A stretch of DNA of 64,000 nt from Aquisalinus flavus (lineage in GTDB: Bacteria; Pseudomonadota; Alphaproteobacteria; Caulobacterales; Parvularculaceae), in the NCBI RefSeq assembly GCF_022559625.1, contig NZ_CP042288.1:1202409-1266408 (forward strand), written 5' to 3'. Below the pieces are notes generated by a model that made no database searches, was not told where the DNA came from, and saw only the letters and a program-made list of their open reading frames with translations. Positions 1 through 10,012 of this stretch are shown in pieces (within the stretch, counting starts at the first letter, position 1; the number at the start of each line of letters is the position of its first letter). Made by a program: the position numbers and the translations under genes.

Positions 1-929
1 GCCTTCAGCAGGCCCTTGGCATCAGAAGCCGAATACGGCGCGATGACGATCAGGCCCGGCACGCTGGCATACCATGGCGAGTAATCCTGGGAGTGCTGGG
101 CGGCAACGCGGGCAGCGGCAGCATTCGGGCCGCGGAACACGATCGGGCAGCCCATCTGGCCGCCTGACATATAGCGCGTCTTCGCGGCGGAGTTGATGAT
201 GTGGTCGATCGCCTGCATGGCGAAGTTCCAGGTCATGAACTCGACGATCGGCTTCAGCCCGGCAAAGGCGGCACCGACGCCGAGACCGGCAAAGCCATAT
301 TCGGTGATCGGGGTGTCGACGACGCGGCGCTCGCCGAATTCCTGCAGCAATTCGCGGGTCACCTTGTAGGCGCCCTGATATTCGGCGACTTCCTCGCCCA
401 TGACGAAGACGTTTTCGTCGCGGCGCATCTCTTCGGCCATAGCATCCCGCAGCGCGTCACGCACGACCGTCTCGATCATCTTCGTGCCTTCGGGGATCTC
501 GATGTCGTCACCGGACGTGAAATCAGGACGGGCCGGCACATCGCCTGCTTCTGCAGGCTCTGCCGCTGCATCGTCGCCCTCGTCTTCATCGCTCGCGTCT
601 TCATCGTCGGCGCCGGTTTTGCTTTCCTGCTTGGCAGGGGCCGCGCCGCCGCCGAGGGCGTCCATGTCGATATCGTCAGCGCTTTCGCCTTCCTCGAGAA
701 TCACCGCGATTGGCTGATTCACCTTGACGTTCTCGGTGCCTTCCTGAACGAGGATCTTGCCGATTGTGCCTTCGTCGACCGCCTCGACTTCCATCGTCGC
801 CTTGTCGGTTTCGATCTCGGCGACGATATCGCCTGAGGAGACCGTGTCCCCTTCCTTGACCAGCCATTTGGCGAGTGTCCCTTCCTCCATTGTCGGAGAG
901 AGGGCGGGCATCAGAAGCGGTATGGGCAT
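1..929 (-). CDS. pdhB: Pyruvate dehydrogenase E1 component subunit beta (3' end outside window)
   Basis: This is the thiamine-diphosphate-dependent E1-beta partner of PdhA, acting in the cytosolic pyruvate dehydrogenase complex. About 309 codons are present, and the C-terminus runs off the left edge. Residues 1-80 form a lipoyl domain with the lipoyl-lysine motif [11 protein letters not shown] (Lys43), followed by an acidic Ala/Glu/Asp-rich linker (about 80-125). The transketolase-like domain then starts, with recognisable stretches such as [18 protein letters not shown] and [17 protein letters not shown]. An N-terminal lipoyl domain on E1-beta is typical of Alphaproteobacteria. The ATG at 929 begins [18 protein letters not shown], with GAAAGAG a short distance upstream. 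It is not adjacent to pdhA, which lies 5.6 kb upstream on the same strand, so it probably has its own promoter in 930-1124. Confidence 0.96.
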   Translation of the reverse strand, partial: MPIPLLMPALSPTMEEGTLAKWLVKEGDTVSSGDIVAEIETDKATMEVEAVDEGTIGKILVQEGTENVKVNQPIAVILEEGESADDIDMDALGGGAAPAKQESKTGADDEDASDEDEGDDAAAEPAEAGDVPARPDFTSGDDIEIPEGTKMIETVVRDALRDAMAEEMRRDENVFVMGEEVAEYQGAYKVTRELLQEFGERRVVDTPITEYGFAGLGVGAAFAGLKPIVEFMTWNFAMQAIDHIINSAAKTRYMSGGQMGCPIVFRGPNAAAARVAAQHSQDYSPWYASVPGLIVIAPYSASDAKGLLK

Positions 930-983
930 ATCGGCTCTTTCTGTTCTATCGCGCTGCGAATGGCGTTTTCACCGGTAACGAAA

Positions 984-1008
984 AGGGCTTCCGTTTTACG
1001 GAAGCCCT
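984..1008 (-). terminator. Hairpin terminator after the 1125-1505 gene
   Basis: A perfect 10-bp inverted repeat (AGGGCTTCCG / CGGAAGCCCT) surrounds a 5-nt loop. On the minus strand it is followed by TTTTCG. It lies between the small exported-protein gene and pdhB, so it would separate their transcripts. Confidence 0.6.
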
Positions 1009-1124
1009 GATACCAGTTTGGTGAATTTGTGCAAGCGGAACGCAGCGGCGAAAAGCCAAATACGGGCCAAAACTTATGTTGCAGTGCGAAGGGCTAGGCC
1101 CCTGTTATTGCGACTCTTTTCACA

Positions 1125-1505
1125 TTATTCCCCGTCAGCCCAGCCGTTCAGGCTGTCGCGCATCTCGGCGAGGTTGAGGCGGATGAGCTCCGACTCGTTT
1201 TCGTAGGCGGAGCGGATGACCTCAGTCTGAATTCTGATATCGGATTCAGCTTCACGCCGGATACAGGTCTGGTAGGTATTCACCTGCGCAACAAGCGCAT
1301 TGTAATCGTCGATCGCCTTGAGATAGCTGTCACGATCATAGATCGGCGCATTGGATATCTGCGGGCGCTGGCACTCAATGAATTCATAGGTCACGCTCGG
1401 CGTCACCTGCTGACCGGCAAGGATGCCGGCGCTGACCTGGGCCTGGCCCAGCATGTACATGGACGCGCCGACGAACACGACCAGCGCGATATAGACTTTC
1501 TTCAT
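1125..1505 (-). CDS. Small exported protein of unknown function
   Basis: The protein has 126 residues and is not recognised. Residues 1-22 look like a signal peptide or N-terminal anchor (MKKVYIALVVFVGASMYMLG). The rest is hydrophilic and mostly helical, rich in Glu/Arg/Asn, with two cysteines about 40 residues apart (ECQRP and QTCIR) that could form a periplasmic disulfide. The start fits: GGGAGAAG precedes the ATG at 1505. It stands alone between the SDR genes and pdhB, with a hairpin terminator downstream. No function can be assigned. Confidence 0.7.
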   Translation of the reverse strand: MKKVYIALVVFVGASMYMLGQAQVSAGILAGQQVTPSVTYEFIECQRPQISNAPIYDRDSYLKAIDDYNALVAQVNTYQTCIRREAESDIRIQTEVIRSAYENESELIRLNLAEMRDSLNGWADGE

Positions 1506-1605
1506 CGGACTTCTCCCGAAACTTTCACCACAACCCCTGCAGCGCCTATGCTCTGCATCGATTATGCCATATCAGCAAGCAAGCGCCCATAAAAAGCTGA
1601 AAAAC

Positions 1606-2451
1606 CTAGGAAATTCCCGTGATGCGTGCAGTGACGGCATCGACGAGTGGTGCCGGGAGAAAATTCCGCGCGGCGATCAGCCAGAGCGCCTTTCGCGGGG
1701 CGCTATAGCGGGTCCGCGGGCTCTTGTCCGTCAGCGCCCGCTCGACTTCGACAGCGACGCAATGGGGCGGCGGCGCGGCCTTGTGGCCCTTGTCATGGTG
1801 CCATCTGGAGAATTTAATCAATGAGTCGCGATAGGGCTCGCCCTCTTGCATGTACGGCTCCAGCCCTGCCTGTTCCTGGTCGCCGAAGCCGGTATTCACG
1901 AATCCCGGCCTGATCACGCTTACCTTGATCCCGAACTGTTTCACCTCCCGGCGCAACGCATCGCTCAACCCTTCGACGGCGTGCTTGGAGGCGGCATAGA
2001 CGCCCATGAAGGGCGGCGCCAACCGACCGGTTACCGAGGAAATGTTGACGACCCGTCCCTCACCCGCCGCGCGCATCTGCGGCAGCACCGCCCGGGTGAC
2101 ATTCATCATGCCGAAGACATTGGTATCGAACTGAGCCCGCCAGTCGGCATCGGGCACACGCTCGATCGGCCCGGTGACAGAGATCCCGGCATTGTTGACC
2201 ACGGCATAAAGGCTTCCACCGTCAAGGTGACTGGCGATCTGCGTCATGGCCCCGGCGACCGAGCCCTCGTCGGTGACATCCATGGTCACCGGAATAATGC
2301 GCTCGCCACCCTCTCCTGTCAGATCCGCGAGGGTCGCCGCGGTACGTCCGACAGCAAACACGGTGAAGCCCTGCCCGGCCAGATGCAGGGCGATGGCCCT
2401 GCCGATGCCGCTGCCGGCACCGGTGACGAGGACGGCCCTGCAATCGGTCAT
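1606..2451 (-). CDS. SDR family NAD(P)-dependent oxidoreductase
   Basis: This is a classical short-chain dehydrogenase of 281 residues. It has the nucleotide-binding motif TGAGSGIGRAIALHL near the N-terminus, NNAG around residue 90, the serine region NISSVTG and the catalytic YAASK. The C-terminal extension (about 230-281) resembles the substrate-side tail of retinol or 17-beta-hydroxysteroid dehydrogenase-like SDRs, but the substrate cannot be read from sequence. The start is placed at 2451 because the ATG shares one base with the stop of the upstream SDR (TAATG). The two are probably translationally coupled and may act on the same pathway. Confidence 0.9.
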   Translation of the reverse strand: MTDCRAVLVTGAGSGIGRAIALHLAGQGFTVFAVGRTAATLADLTGEGGERIIPVTMDVTDEGSVAGAMTQIASHLDGGSLYAVVNNAGISVTGPIERVPDADWRAQFDTNVFGMMNVTRAVLPQMRAAGEGRVVNISSVTGRLAPPFMGVYAASKHAVEGLSDALRREVKQFGIKVSVIRPGFVNTGFGDQEQAGLEPYMQEGEPYRDSLIKFSRWHHDKGHKAAPPPHCVAVEVERALTDKSPRTRYSAPRKALWLIAARNFLPAPLVDAVTARITGIS

Positions 2452-3254
2452 TACAGTTTCAGCGAACCGGAGGCGTCGCCGAGCGACGTTCCGCCCTCGA
2501 CCTCGAGGATCGTGCCGGTGACATAGGACGCCGCCGACGAACACAGCCACAGGGCCGCATCGGCGATATTGTCCTTTGAGCCGAAATCCTTCAACGCCAG
2601 CGCCGCCTTGTATTTCTCGGCCGCCTCAGGCGACCCGGCGAGCCGGCGCATGCCTTCAGTATCGGCAATCGGCCCCGGCGAGATCGCATTGACGCGAATA
2701 CCGCTCGCGCCCCACTCCATGGCGAGACACTTCACCAGCATGTTGACGCCGGCCTTGGCCGCGCAGACATGGGATTGGTAGAGCCATGGATGGGTCGCCT
2801 GCGGCGCGGTAATCGCGATAAGGCTGGCACCGGGCTTCCGGACGTGGTGCACCGTTGCCCGGAAAATGTTGAACGACCCGAGCAGATCGATATCGACGAC
2901 CGACTTGAAGGCATTGGCCGACATCTGCGCCGCGCCTGCCGGGAAATTGCCCGCCTGGCCGGCCAGCACCATGTCGATCTCGCCGAAGGTCTCGACGCAG
3001 GATTTCACCGCCGCCTCGACCGCGTCCCAGTTGCGCACATCGACCGCCGCGCCTGCTGCCTCTCCACCCAGGCCCTTCAGTTCCGCGACCGTGTCATCGA
3101 CCTTGTCCTGCGACCGCGAGATGACGAAGACCTTGGCGCCTTCCATCGCGAACCGGACAGCGATCTGCCGGTTGATGCCGCTGGTCGCCCCGGACATGAA
3201 GCAGACTTTCCCGGCCATCATATTCTCTTTGTAGGTATCGTTGCGTTCGCTCAT
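2451..3254 (-). CDS. SDR family protein resembling 2,4-dienoyl-CoA reductase (DECR type)
   Basis: The protein has 267 residues. The Rossmann motif is SGATSGINRQIAVRF. The C-terminal half carries VNAISPGPIADTEGMRRL, very like the SPGPI-TEG-RRL block of peroxisomal/bacterial 2,4-dienoyl-CoA reductases. The classical catalytic tyrosine is absent: the YxxxK position reads VCAAK, which also fits the DECR group, where catalysis uses other residues. A role in beta-oxidation of unsaturated fatty acids is therefore inferred. GGGAG five bases before the ATG supports the start at 3254. It is the first gene of a two-SDR operon. Confidence 0.85.
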   Translation of the reverse strand: MSERNDTYKENMMAGKVCFMSGATSGINRQIAVRFAMEGAKVFVISRSQDKVDDTVAELKGLGGEAAGAAVDVRNWDAVEAAVKSCVETFGEIDMVLAGQAGNFPAGAAQMSANAFKSVVDIDLLGSFNIFRATVHHVRKPGASLIAITAPQATHPWLYQSHVCAAKAGVNMLVKCLAMEWGASGIRVNAISPGPIADTEGMRRLAGSPEAAEKYKAALALKDFGSKDNIADAALWLCSSAASYVTGTILEVEGGTSLGDASGSLKL

Positions 3255-3363
3255 GCCATCTCCCTTGAGAGCAGTCTCCCGTTTCAGGCGGAAGTGTCGG
3301 GAGGAGCGCCGCCGCCGTCAACAAGCAAGGGCAGTCCGCAGGCGTGACCGCCACGGCGACAGC

Positions 3364-3723
3364 CTATTTCGGGCGCGACCGGGTCAACGCCTCGTTGATC
3401 GCTCGCCCGAGATTGGCCTCGGTATAGGGCTTGGGCAGGACGATCGCCTCATTATCGGCATGACCGTGACCTGTCGCGAAGATATAGGGGATCCCGTCCT
3501 GCGCGAGCTTCGCCGCAATGGCGTCACTGGTACCGTTCTTGAGATTCACATCGAGCACGGCACAATCGATCTCGGTGTCCTTCATCAGCGTCAGGGCTGC
3601 CTCGACGGTTGCCACCGAGCCGACCACCTTCGCCCCCAGCGTCGTGAGCATGTCCTCAGCCATCAGGGCGATGAGGTATTCATCTTCCACCAACAGGATT
3701 TTCTTTCCGTCCAGCGGTGCCAT
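3364..3723 (-). CDS. Single-domain response regulator
   Basis: The 119 residues form only a receiver domain. It has the acidic pair in LLVEDEYLIAL, phospho-acceptor Asp58 (CAVLDVNLKNG), Thr84 (FATGHG) and Lys98 (LPKPY). There is no output domain. The ATG shares its A with the TGA stop of the upstream HWE kinase gene (TGATG), so the two are coupled and very likely form a cognate pair. Stand-alone receivers of this type usually act by protein-protein interaction or as phosphate sinks. Confidence 0.93.
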   Translation of the reverse strand: MAPLDGKKILLVEDEYLIALMAEDMLTTLGAKVVGSVATVEAALTLMKDTEIDCAVLDVNLKNGTSDAIAAKLAQDGIPYIFATGHGHADNEAIVLPKPYTEANLGRAINEALTRSRPK

Positions 3724-4721
3724 CAGCTGCTCTGCTGCAGCGCCGAGAGTGGTCCGGAAATCCGGCAGATCACACCGTCCGGTGCGTAGACGAGTTCGAC
3801 ATCGCCCTGCAAATCATTGGCCAGGGCCTTGCGTACCATGGTCGTTCCGAAGCCAGCGCGGTCCGGCTCACTGACGGATGGTCCGCCTTCCTCCTGCCAG
3901 ACAATGTCATAGGCCTGATCGTCATCCCCGTTGACCGTCCAGGTGATCGACACCCGTCCGGTTTCAGTCGAAAGCGCGCCATATTTGAGCGCATTCGTCG
4001 CCAGTTCATGCAACGCCATGGACATCGACACCGCCTGTTCTGGGCCAAGAATGAGGTCATGATCTCCTTCGGCGGTGACCCGGTTCGTATCGACACCGGC
4101 ACCCGCCATGGTCGAGGATATGACCTGGTCGAGTGAGGTGTATTCCCAATGGGTGTTGGTCAGCATGTCATGCGCCGAGGCGAGATTGCTCAACCTCGCC
4201 TCGAACCGTTCGCGTTCCTGCAAATGCTGTGAGCCACGAAAGCTCTGGCGCGCCATTACCTGCACCATGGCGAGCGTATTCTTGACCCGGTGATTGAGCT
4301 CCCGGATCAGGATTTCACGGTGATTTTCCGCCCTAACCTGGGCGGTGATGTCGCTGATAATATGCACAGCACCGGTGATCGAGTCGCCATCCATGATCGG
4401 GGCGAAGCGCAGCGCATAATAGCGCATTTCTGCCGCTGACGGGCCGAACTCCATCGTGGCTGTATAGGCGTCGCCGTCGAGAGCCCTCTGCCAGACGTCA
4501 CGCGCCTTTTCGCGCTCCTCCGGCCATTGCGCCATGCCGGCAAGCAGATTGGTACCGGTCTCGATGTCGAGTTTCCAGAGGTGCGCATATTCCCTGCGAT
4601 ATGCCTCGTTGAAGAACGTAAAGCCAAAGTCAGTGTCGATCGCGGCGATCATATCTCCGCTGACATTCGCAATGCCGCGCAAGAGGACAGCACACATCTG
4701 CTCTTCGGCTGGATCTTTCAT
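3723..4721 (-). CDS. PAS-domain HWE-family sensor histidine kinase
   Basis: This is a soluble kinase of about 332 residues from the ATG at 4721. A PAS domain (about residues 10-130, with IAAIDTDFGFTFFNEAYRR and a PAC-like end HIISDITAQ) is followed by the HWE/HisKA_2 phospho-acceptor region IRELNHRVKNTLAMVQVMAR (His144 in this numbering). The ATPase domain has ALHELATNALKYGALS and GFGTTMV. No membrane segment is seen, so it should sense a cytosolic signal. The start is uncertain: a GTG at 4805 would add 28 residues but has no ribosome-binding site, whereas AGGGG lies five bases before 4721. It is coupled to the receiver gene downstream. Confidence 0.9.
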   Translation of the reverse strand: MKDPAEEQMCAVLLRGIANVSGDMIAAIDTDFGFTFFNEAYRREYAHLWKLDIETGTNLLAGMAQWPEEREKARDVWQRALDGDAYTATMEFGPSAAEMRYYALRFAPIMDGDSITGAVHIISDITAQVRAENHREILIRELNHRVKNTLAMVQVMARQSFRGSQHLQERERFEARLSNLASAHDMLTNTHWEYTSLDQVISSTMAGAGVDTNRVTAEGDHDLILGPEQAVSMSMALHELATNALKYGALSTETGRVSITWTVNGDDDQAYDIVWQEEGGPSVSEPDRAGFGTTMVRKALANDLQGDVELVYAPDGVICRISGPLSALQQSS

Positions 4722-4822
4722 ACATGCCCCTGTTGCGGCCAGCAAAACACTCAGACCTGACCGCATCTCGAACGCGAACACCTTGCGCGTGTAACGGTTC
4801 GTCACACTTTAAAGGGTTTTGG

Positions 4823-4828
4823 ATTATA
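4823..4828 (-). promoter_or_regulatory. Consensus -10 box upstream of the HWE kinase
   Basis: TATAAT is present on the minus strand in the gap between the MFS gene and the kinase. No good -35 is visible 17 bases upstream. A start site near 4816 would leave a leader of about 95 nt before the ATG at 4721. Confidence 0.35.
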
Positions 4829-4896
4829 TTTCCATATTCCGGCTTGGTGCGGCGTGCCGGAGGATGAAAAAGCCGCTCGCCGTACGGGCAATTTGC

Positions 4897-6480
4897 TTAT
4901 CGCCGTCTGGCTATCTGGCTATGGATAGCTTCGAGCGTGAAGCCTCGTGTCTCGGTCCCGCTGCGCAGTAGCAGCAGAGCAAAGCCGATAAGCGGCACCG
5001 CGATCCATAAGGCCGAAAAGGCGATATTCTCGAAAAAGCCCACCACGCCGACCCCGGCGCCGAGAATGCCGCCCGCCTTGGAACTTGCTGCGACGATGCC
5101 CGCCCCGGTACCACGTAGATGCACGGGATAAATTTCCGCCGCATAAGGTATAAGCATGGCGATGACGCCGCTGGCGCTGATGAGCAGGCAGGCGGTGCCG
5201 GCGATAACGAAGCCCTGCGTCAGGCTCCCCGTCAGCCCGATCACGAAGAACAGGAAAAGGCTCGCGGCCGTGAGCCCCACGAACAGGACCAGCGTCCTGA
5301 TACTGCTCCATGCGTGATAGAGCCAGGCAACCGCAACGATGCCCGGCAGGGCAAGCATGCCGGATTTGGCCAGCAGGCCGTTCGCGGCGGCGGCGTCCAT
5401 GCCCATTTCGCGCAGATTGGTCGGCAGCCACAGGAGAAAGCCAAAATTCACCAGCCCCCAGGCAAGCCCTGAGCCGATCAAGCCAAGAGTGATCGCGCCA
5501 TATCCGCCCGTCATCAATTGCCAGAAGCCGCCGCGGCTCTCCATCTCGGGCGGGAGTCCCGCATCGTCCGGGGAGTCGACGACCGCATTGTATCTGTCGA
5601 GCACGGCCCTCGCCTGGCGGCGCAGGCCGACACTGGCAAGAAAGCGCGGCGATTCGGGAATATAGCGGTTCAGGAGGATGATCATCAGGCCGGTCGGCAG
5701 GCCGAGCATCCACAAAATCCGCCAACTGAACATCGGCTCCAGCACGGCGGCGGCGCCGGAAGCCAGCAAATATCCGGCCGAGGTGCCGATACCGCCCAGC
5801 GCCACCAGCAGCCAGCCGCGATGGGCAGCCGGAACCATTTCCGCCATTAGGGTGAACGCGATGGGGAGCAATCCGCCTGCCGACAGACCCATCAGGAAAC
5901 ACATGATGAGGTTCCAGGTAAAGCTCGGCATGGCCCCGCATATCGCCGTGCCGATGAACATCAGCGCCGACAGCAGGATAGCCGAGCGCCGCCCCAGCAG
6001 GTCGGCGATGCGCCCCCAGATGATCGAGCCGAGCGCGGTGCCGGTCAGCGCGACCAGCGCCAGCGTGCCGGCGGCGTGCTGCGAAATCCTGTATTCGAGC
6101 GTCATGCCCGGCATCACGAAACCGAGCGTCGCCGGTTTCATCACATCCACGGCGACCGCGACGAAGAGCGCAAAGACAAGTGTCCAGTGCGCCCAGGTCA
6201 GGCCACCCCTGTCGGCCGCATGGAAGTGAAGGTCTACCTCATTATCCGCGCGCAACAGCGCCAACCGGGGCATCATTCCGTAAAACGCCATGATGAGCCC
6301 GACCGGAATCAAAGCCATGCCGACATGCATCGTCATACTCATTTCCATGCCGGCCATACGATAGCCCATGGAGGCGGAATGGACGAACATGGGAACATGG
6401 GCGATGACGCCCGAAGCGATCAAGATGCAGCCGGTCCAGAAAGCGACTGGATGGTGGAAAGTCAGGGTCTTCGGACTCAT
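4897..6480 (-). CDS. MFS transporter with extra Met-rich N-terminal membrane segments
   Basis: This is a 527-residue major facilitator transporter of the sugar/organic-acid porter type. The core has the loop 2-3 motif GRIADLLGRRSA and the mid-protein RYIPESPRFL typical of that family, followed by a C-terminal six-helix half. Before the core are about 90 residues forming two further predicted membrane segments, with a dense Met/His stretch (SMGYRMAGMEMSMTMHVGM). The substrate is unknown. It lies between pdhA and the two-component pair, all on one strand. Confidence 0.85.
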   Translation of the reverse strand: MSPKTLTFHHPVAFWTGCILIASGVIAHVPMFVHSASMGYRMAGMEMSMTMHVGMALIPVGLIMAFYGMMPRLALLRADNEVDLHFHAADRGGLTWAHWTLVFALFVAVAVDVMKPATLGFVMPGMTLEYRISQHAAGTLALVALTGTALGSIIWGRIADLLGRRSAILLSALMFIGTAICGAMPSFTWNLIMCFLMGLSAGGLLPIAFTLMAEMVPAAHRGWLLVALGGIGTSAGYLLASGAAAVLEPMFSWRILWMLGLPTGLMIILLNRYIPESPRFLASVGLRRQARAVLDRYNAVVDSPDDAGLPPEMESRGGFWQLMTGGYGAITLGLIGSGLAWGLVNFGFLLWLPTNLREMGMDAAAANGLLAKSGMLALPGIVAVAWLYHAWSSIRTLVLFVGLTAASLFLFFVIGLTGSLTQGFVIAGTACLLISASGVIAMLIPYAAEIYPVHLRGTGAGIVAASSKAGGILGAGVGVVGFFENIAFSALWIAVPLIGFALLLLRSGTETRGFTLEAIHSQIARRR

Positions 6481-6579
6481 TCCCTGCCTGCCATCGACAG
6501 AAACCTTTGGGTCAATACGGTGAGAGTCTGCCCCACGACGACAGCGCCTCTGTTTAACAGGGAACGCCGTTATCGGCGG

Positions 6580-7614
6580 CTACGCCAGAATATCCGTGAA
6601 CAGCTCTTTCGGATCGGGCTCCGGGCTCTCCAGCGAGAAGTCAGCCGCTTCCTTGACCACCTGCTTGATCGCCTTGTCGATCTCTTTCAACTCGTCTTCG
6701 GAGGCGTGCTTGCCGCTCATGATATAGTTCTCGCACTTCTTGATCGGGTCGGAATTGGTGCGGATATCGTCGACCTCGTCACGTGTACGGTATTTCGCCG
6801 GATCGGACATGGAGTGCCCGCGATAGCGATAGGTCTTCATTTCCAGAATATACGGGCCTTTGCCGGTCCGCGCGTGCTCCATGGCCTCGCGGCCTGCCTC
6901 GCGTACGGCCAGAACATCCATGCCGTCGACTTCCGTGCCCGGAATCCCGAACGAGGCGCCGCGGCGATAGAGATGGGTTTCTGCGTGCGAGCGCTTGATC
7001 GACGTGCCCATGGCATACTGGTTGTTCTCAATGATGAAGACGACCGGCAGCCTCCATAGCTGCGCCATGTTCATCGCCTCGAAGACCTGGCCCTGGTTGG
7101 CGGCGCCATCGCCGAAATAGGTCAGCGATACGCTGTCATTGCCGTTGTAGCGGTTGGCGAAGGCGAGGCCGGTGCCGAGCGGGATCTGTGCGCCGACGAT
7201 ACCATGGCCGCCATAGAATTTCTTCTCCGTGGAGAACATGTGCATGGAGCCGCCCTTGCCCTTGGAATAGCCGCCCTCGCGGCCGGTCAGCTCCGCCATC
7301 ACGCCCTTCGGGTCCATGCCGCAAGCGAGCATGTGGCCGTGGTCACGATAGCCGGTGATGACCTGGTCGCCCTCTTTCTTGAGCGCTTCCATGCCGACGA
7401 CAACGGCTTCCTGGCCAATATAGAGGTGGCAGAAGCCGCCAATATGGCCCATGCCGTAAAGCTGGCCGGCCTTCTCCTCGAAGCGGCGGATCAGCAGCAT
7501 GTCCTTGTAATACTTAAGGAGTTCGTCCTTGGTGGCGTTGTAGTTGCTCTTCGGCGAGCTGGCGTCGGCAGGGGCCATAAAACGGGTCACCTTTTGGTCG
7601 GTTGTTCTACTCAT
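6580..7614 (-). CDS. pdhA: Pyruvate dehydrogenase E1 component subunit alpha
   Basis: E1-alpha of the pyruvate dehydrogenase complex decarboxylates pyruvate with thiamine diphosphate. The 344 residues match the family length. Visible hallmarks are RRFEEKAGQLYGMGHIGGF, GYRDHGHMLACG, the ThDP motif starting GDGAANQGQVFE and ending in NNQ, and the phosphorylation-loop region YRYRGHSMSDPAKYRT. In most Alphaproteobacteria pdhB follows directly. Here the next gene on the strand is an MFS transporter. Confidence 0.97.
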   Translation of the reverse strand: MSRTTDQKVTRFMAPADASSPKSNYNATKDELLKYYKDMLLIRRFEEKAGQLYGMGHIGGFCHLYIGQEAVVVGMEALKKEGDQVITGYRDHGHMLACGMDPKGVMAELTGREGGYSKGKGGSMHMFSTEKKFYGGHGIVGAQIPLGTGLAFANRYNGNDSVSLTYFGDGAANQGQVFEAMNMAQLWRLPVVFIIENNQYAMGTSIKRSHAETHLYRRGASFGIPGTEVDGMDVLAVREAGREAMEHARTGKGPYILEMKTYRYRGHSMSDPAKYRTRDEVDDIRTNSDPIKKCENYIMSGKHASEDELKEIDKAIKQVVKEAADFSLESPEPDPKELFTDILA

Positions 7615-7713
7615 GTCGGGATATAGCGCATCTTTCCCCCGGAGCGAAAGGCGTAATCGCTATTTTTGCCAGACTTTTCGTCCCAGGCGATGACCCGAAA
7701 AATACTAATTGGA

Positions 7714-8058
7714 TCAGCGGCTTTGCTGCTCCAGCCGCTTGATGAGATGGTCGAATTCGGCTGCCGGCATCACATATTCGCCTTCGGCGGCATAGCCGAG
7801 AACACGCCTTGCGCTTTCATCCAGCATGTCATCGTCGAGGGTCTTGACCGACAGCATGTCGGCCTTGCGGGCCAGCCATTCGCGATGCGCCGCAAGCTCG
7901 TGCAATTCCTGCTGCTTTTCCGTCAACTCCTCGCGCACCAGCGTATGGGCGCGCACGCCCTCCTCGCCATTCAGGGCGATGAGGAAATTATAGGCGATGC
8001 CGATCACGCAGAACGCGGGCAGGAACGCATCAAAAAAGAAGCGGCGGAAACTGAACAT
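7714..8058 (-). CDS. FtsB/DivIC-like septum formation initiator
   Basis: This is a 114-residue bitopic protein with one membrane segment near residues 11-29 (AFLPAFCVIGIAYNFLIAL). A coiled coil of about 40 residues follows (VREELTEKQQELHELAAHRE), then a short tail. This is the architecture of the FtsB/DivIC division scaffold family. A gene of this type between eno and pdhA is a common alphaproteobacterial arrangement, which supports the call. Confidence 0.85.
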   Translation of the reverse strand: MFSFRRFFFDAFLPAFCVIGIAYNFLIALNGEEGVRAHTLVREELTEKQQELHELAAHREWLARKADMLSVKTLDDDMLDESARRVLGYAAEGEYVMPAAEFDHLIKRLEQQSR

Positions 8059-8110
8059 GGCACCCCGGGAAAGCCGTCAACTCGACCGCCCATGAATGGG
8101 GCAAACAGGG

Positions 8111-8586
8111 TTACTGAAGCGTTAAGTGCATGACCATATTGCAGCGCTGGACCGAATTGGGCTGCGCTACCTCCTCGAAACCATACCGGCGGTAGAGCTG
8201 CACGGCCTCCTTCAGACTTGTGTCTGTCTCCAGCTCTACGGTGCGATAGCCTCGCGCGCGCGCCTCATCGAGAGCGGCGACAAGCAAGGCCCGGCCGAGG
8301 CCCTTGCCACGGGCGGACGGTGTGAGGAACATTTTCGTCAGCTCACAGACAGTTTCGGAATTGGCCGATAGTCCGACCGTACCGATAAGCGCATCGCCCT
8401 CCAGCAACAGCCACAGACCGCCGCCATCGAAGGCGCTATCGATATGGTCGAGACCGCGATCGGCATGGGCCGGGTCCGGCTCCATGCCATATTCGCGCAG
8501 GACCTGCCAGACCAGCGCCTTGACGATGTCGCTGTCGCCGTCGGTTGCCCGGCGGAGCACTAACCCCGCCGGCAGATCGGCCTGCA

Positions 8587-8587
<1 letters not shown>
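8111..8587 (-). CDS. GNAT family N-acetyltransferase
   Basis: This 158-residue single GNAT domain has the acetyl-CoA pyrophosphate loop motif RGKGLGRALL and the C-terminal LYRRYGFEEV. The substrate cannot be predicted. Its ATG overlaps the enolase stop by one base (TAATG), so it is cotranscribed and coupled to eno. Confidence 0.92.
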
Positions 8588-9897
<1,310 letters not shown>

Positions 9898-9962
9898 TCA
9901 ACGTCAGGCATGTTCTTGACGCGGGTGGTGAAAATACGCAACCACCCGGCATAAAAATAACA

Positions 9963-9984
9963 CCGCTCCTTATCACGGGAGCGG
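9963..9984 (-). terminator. Rho-independent terminator of the lipoprotein gene
   Basis: A 7-bp GC stem (CCGCTCC / GGAGCGG) has an 8-nt loop. On the minus strand it is followed by a U-rich tract (TTATTTTTAT). It lies just after the stop of the 10013-10777 gene. Confidence 0.75.
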
Positions 9985-10012
9985 CGTTTCTTGGCTGGAA
10001 AGCCGGGTCGGC

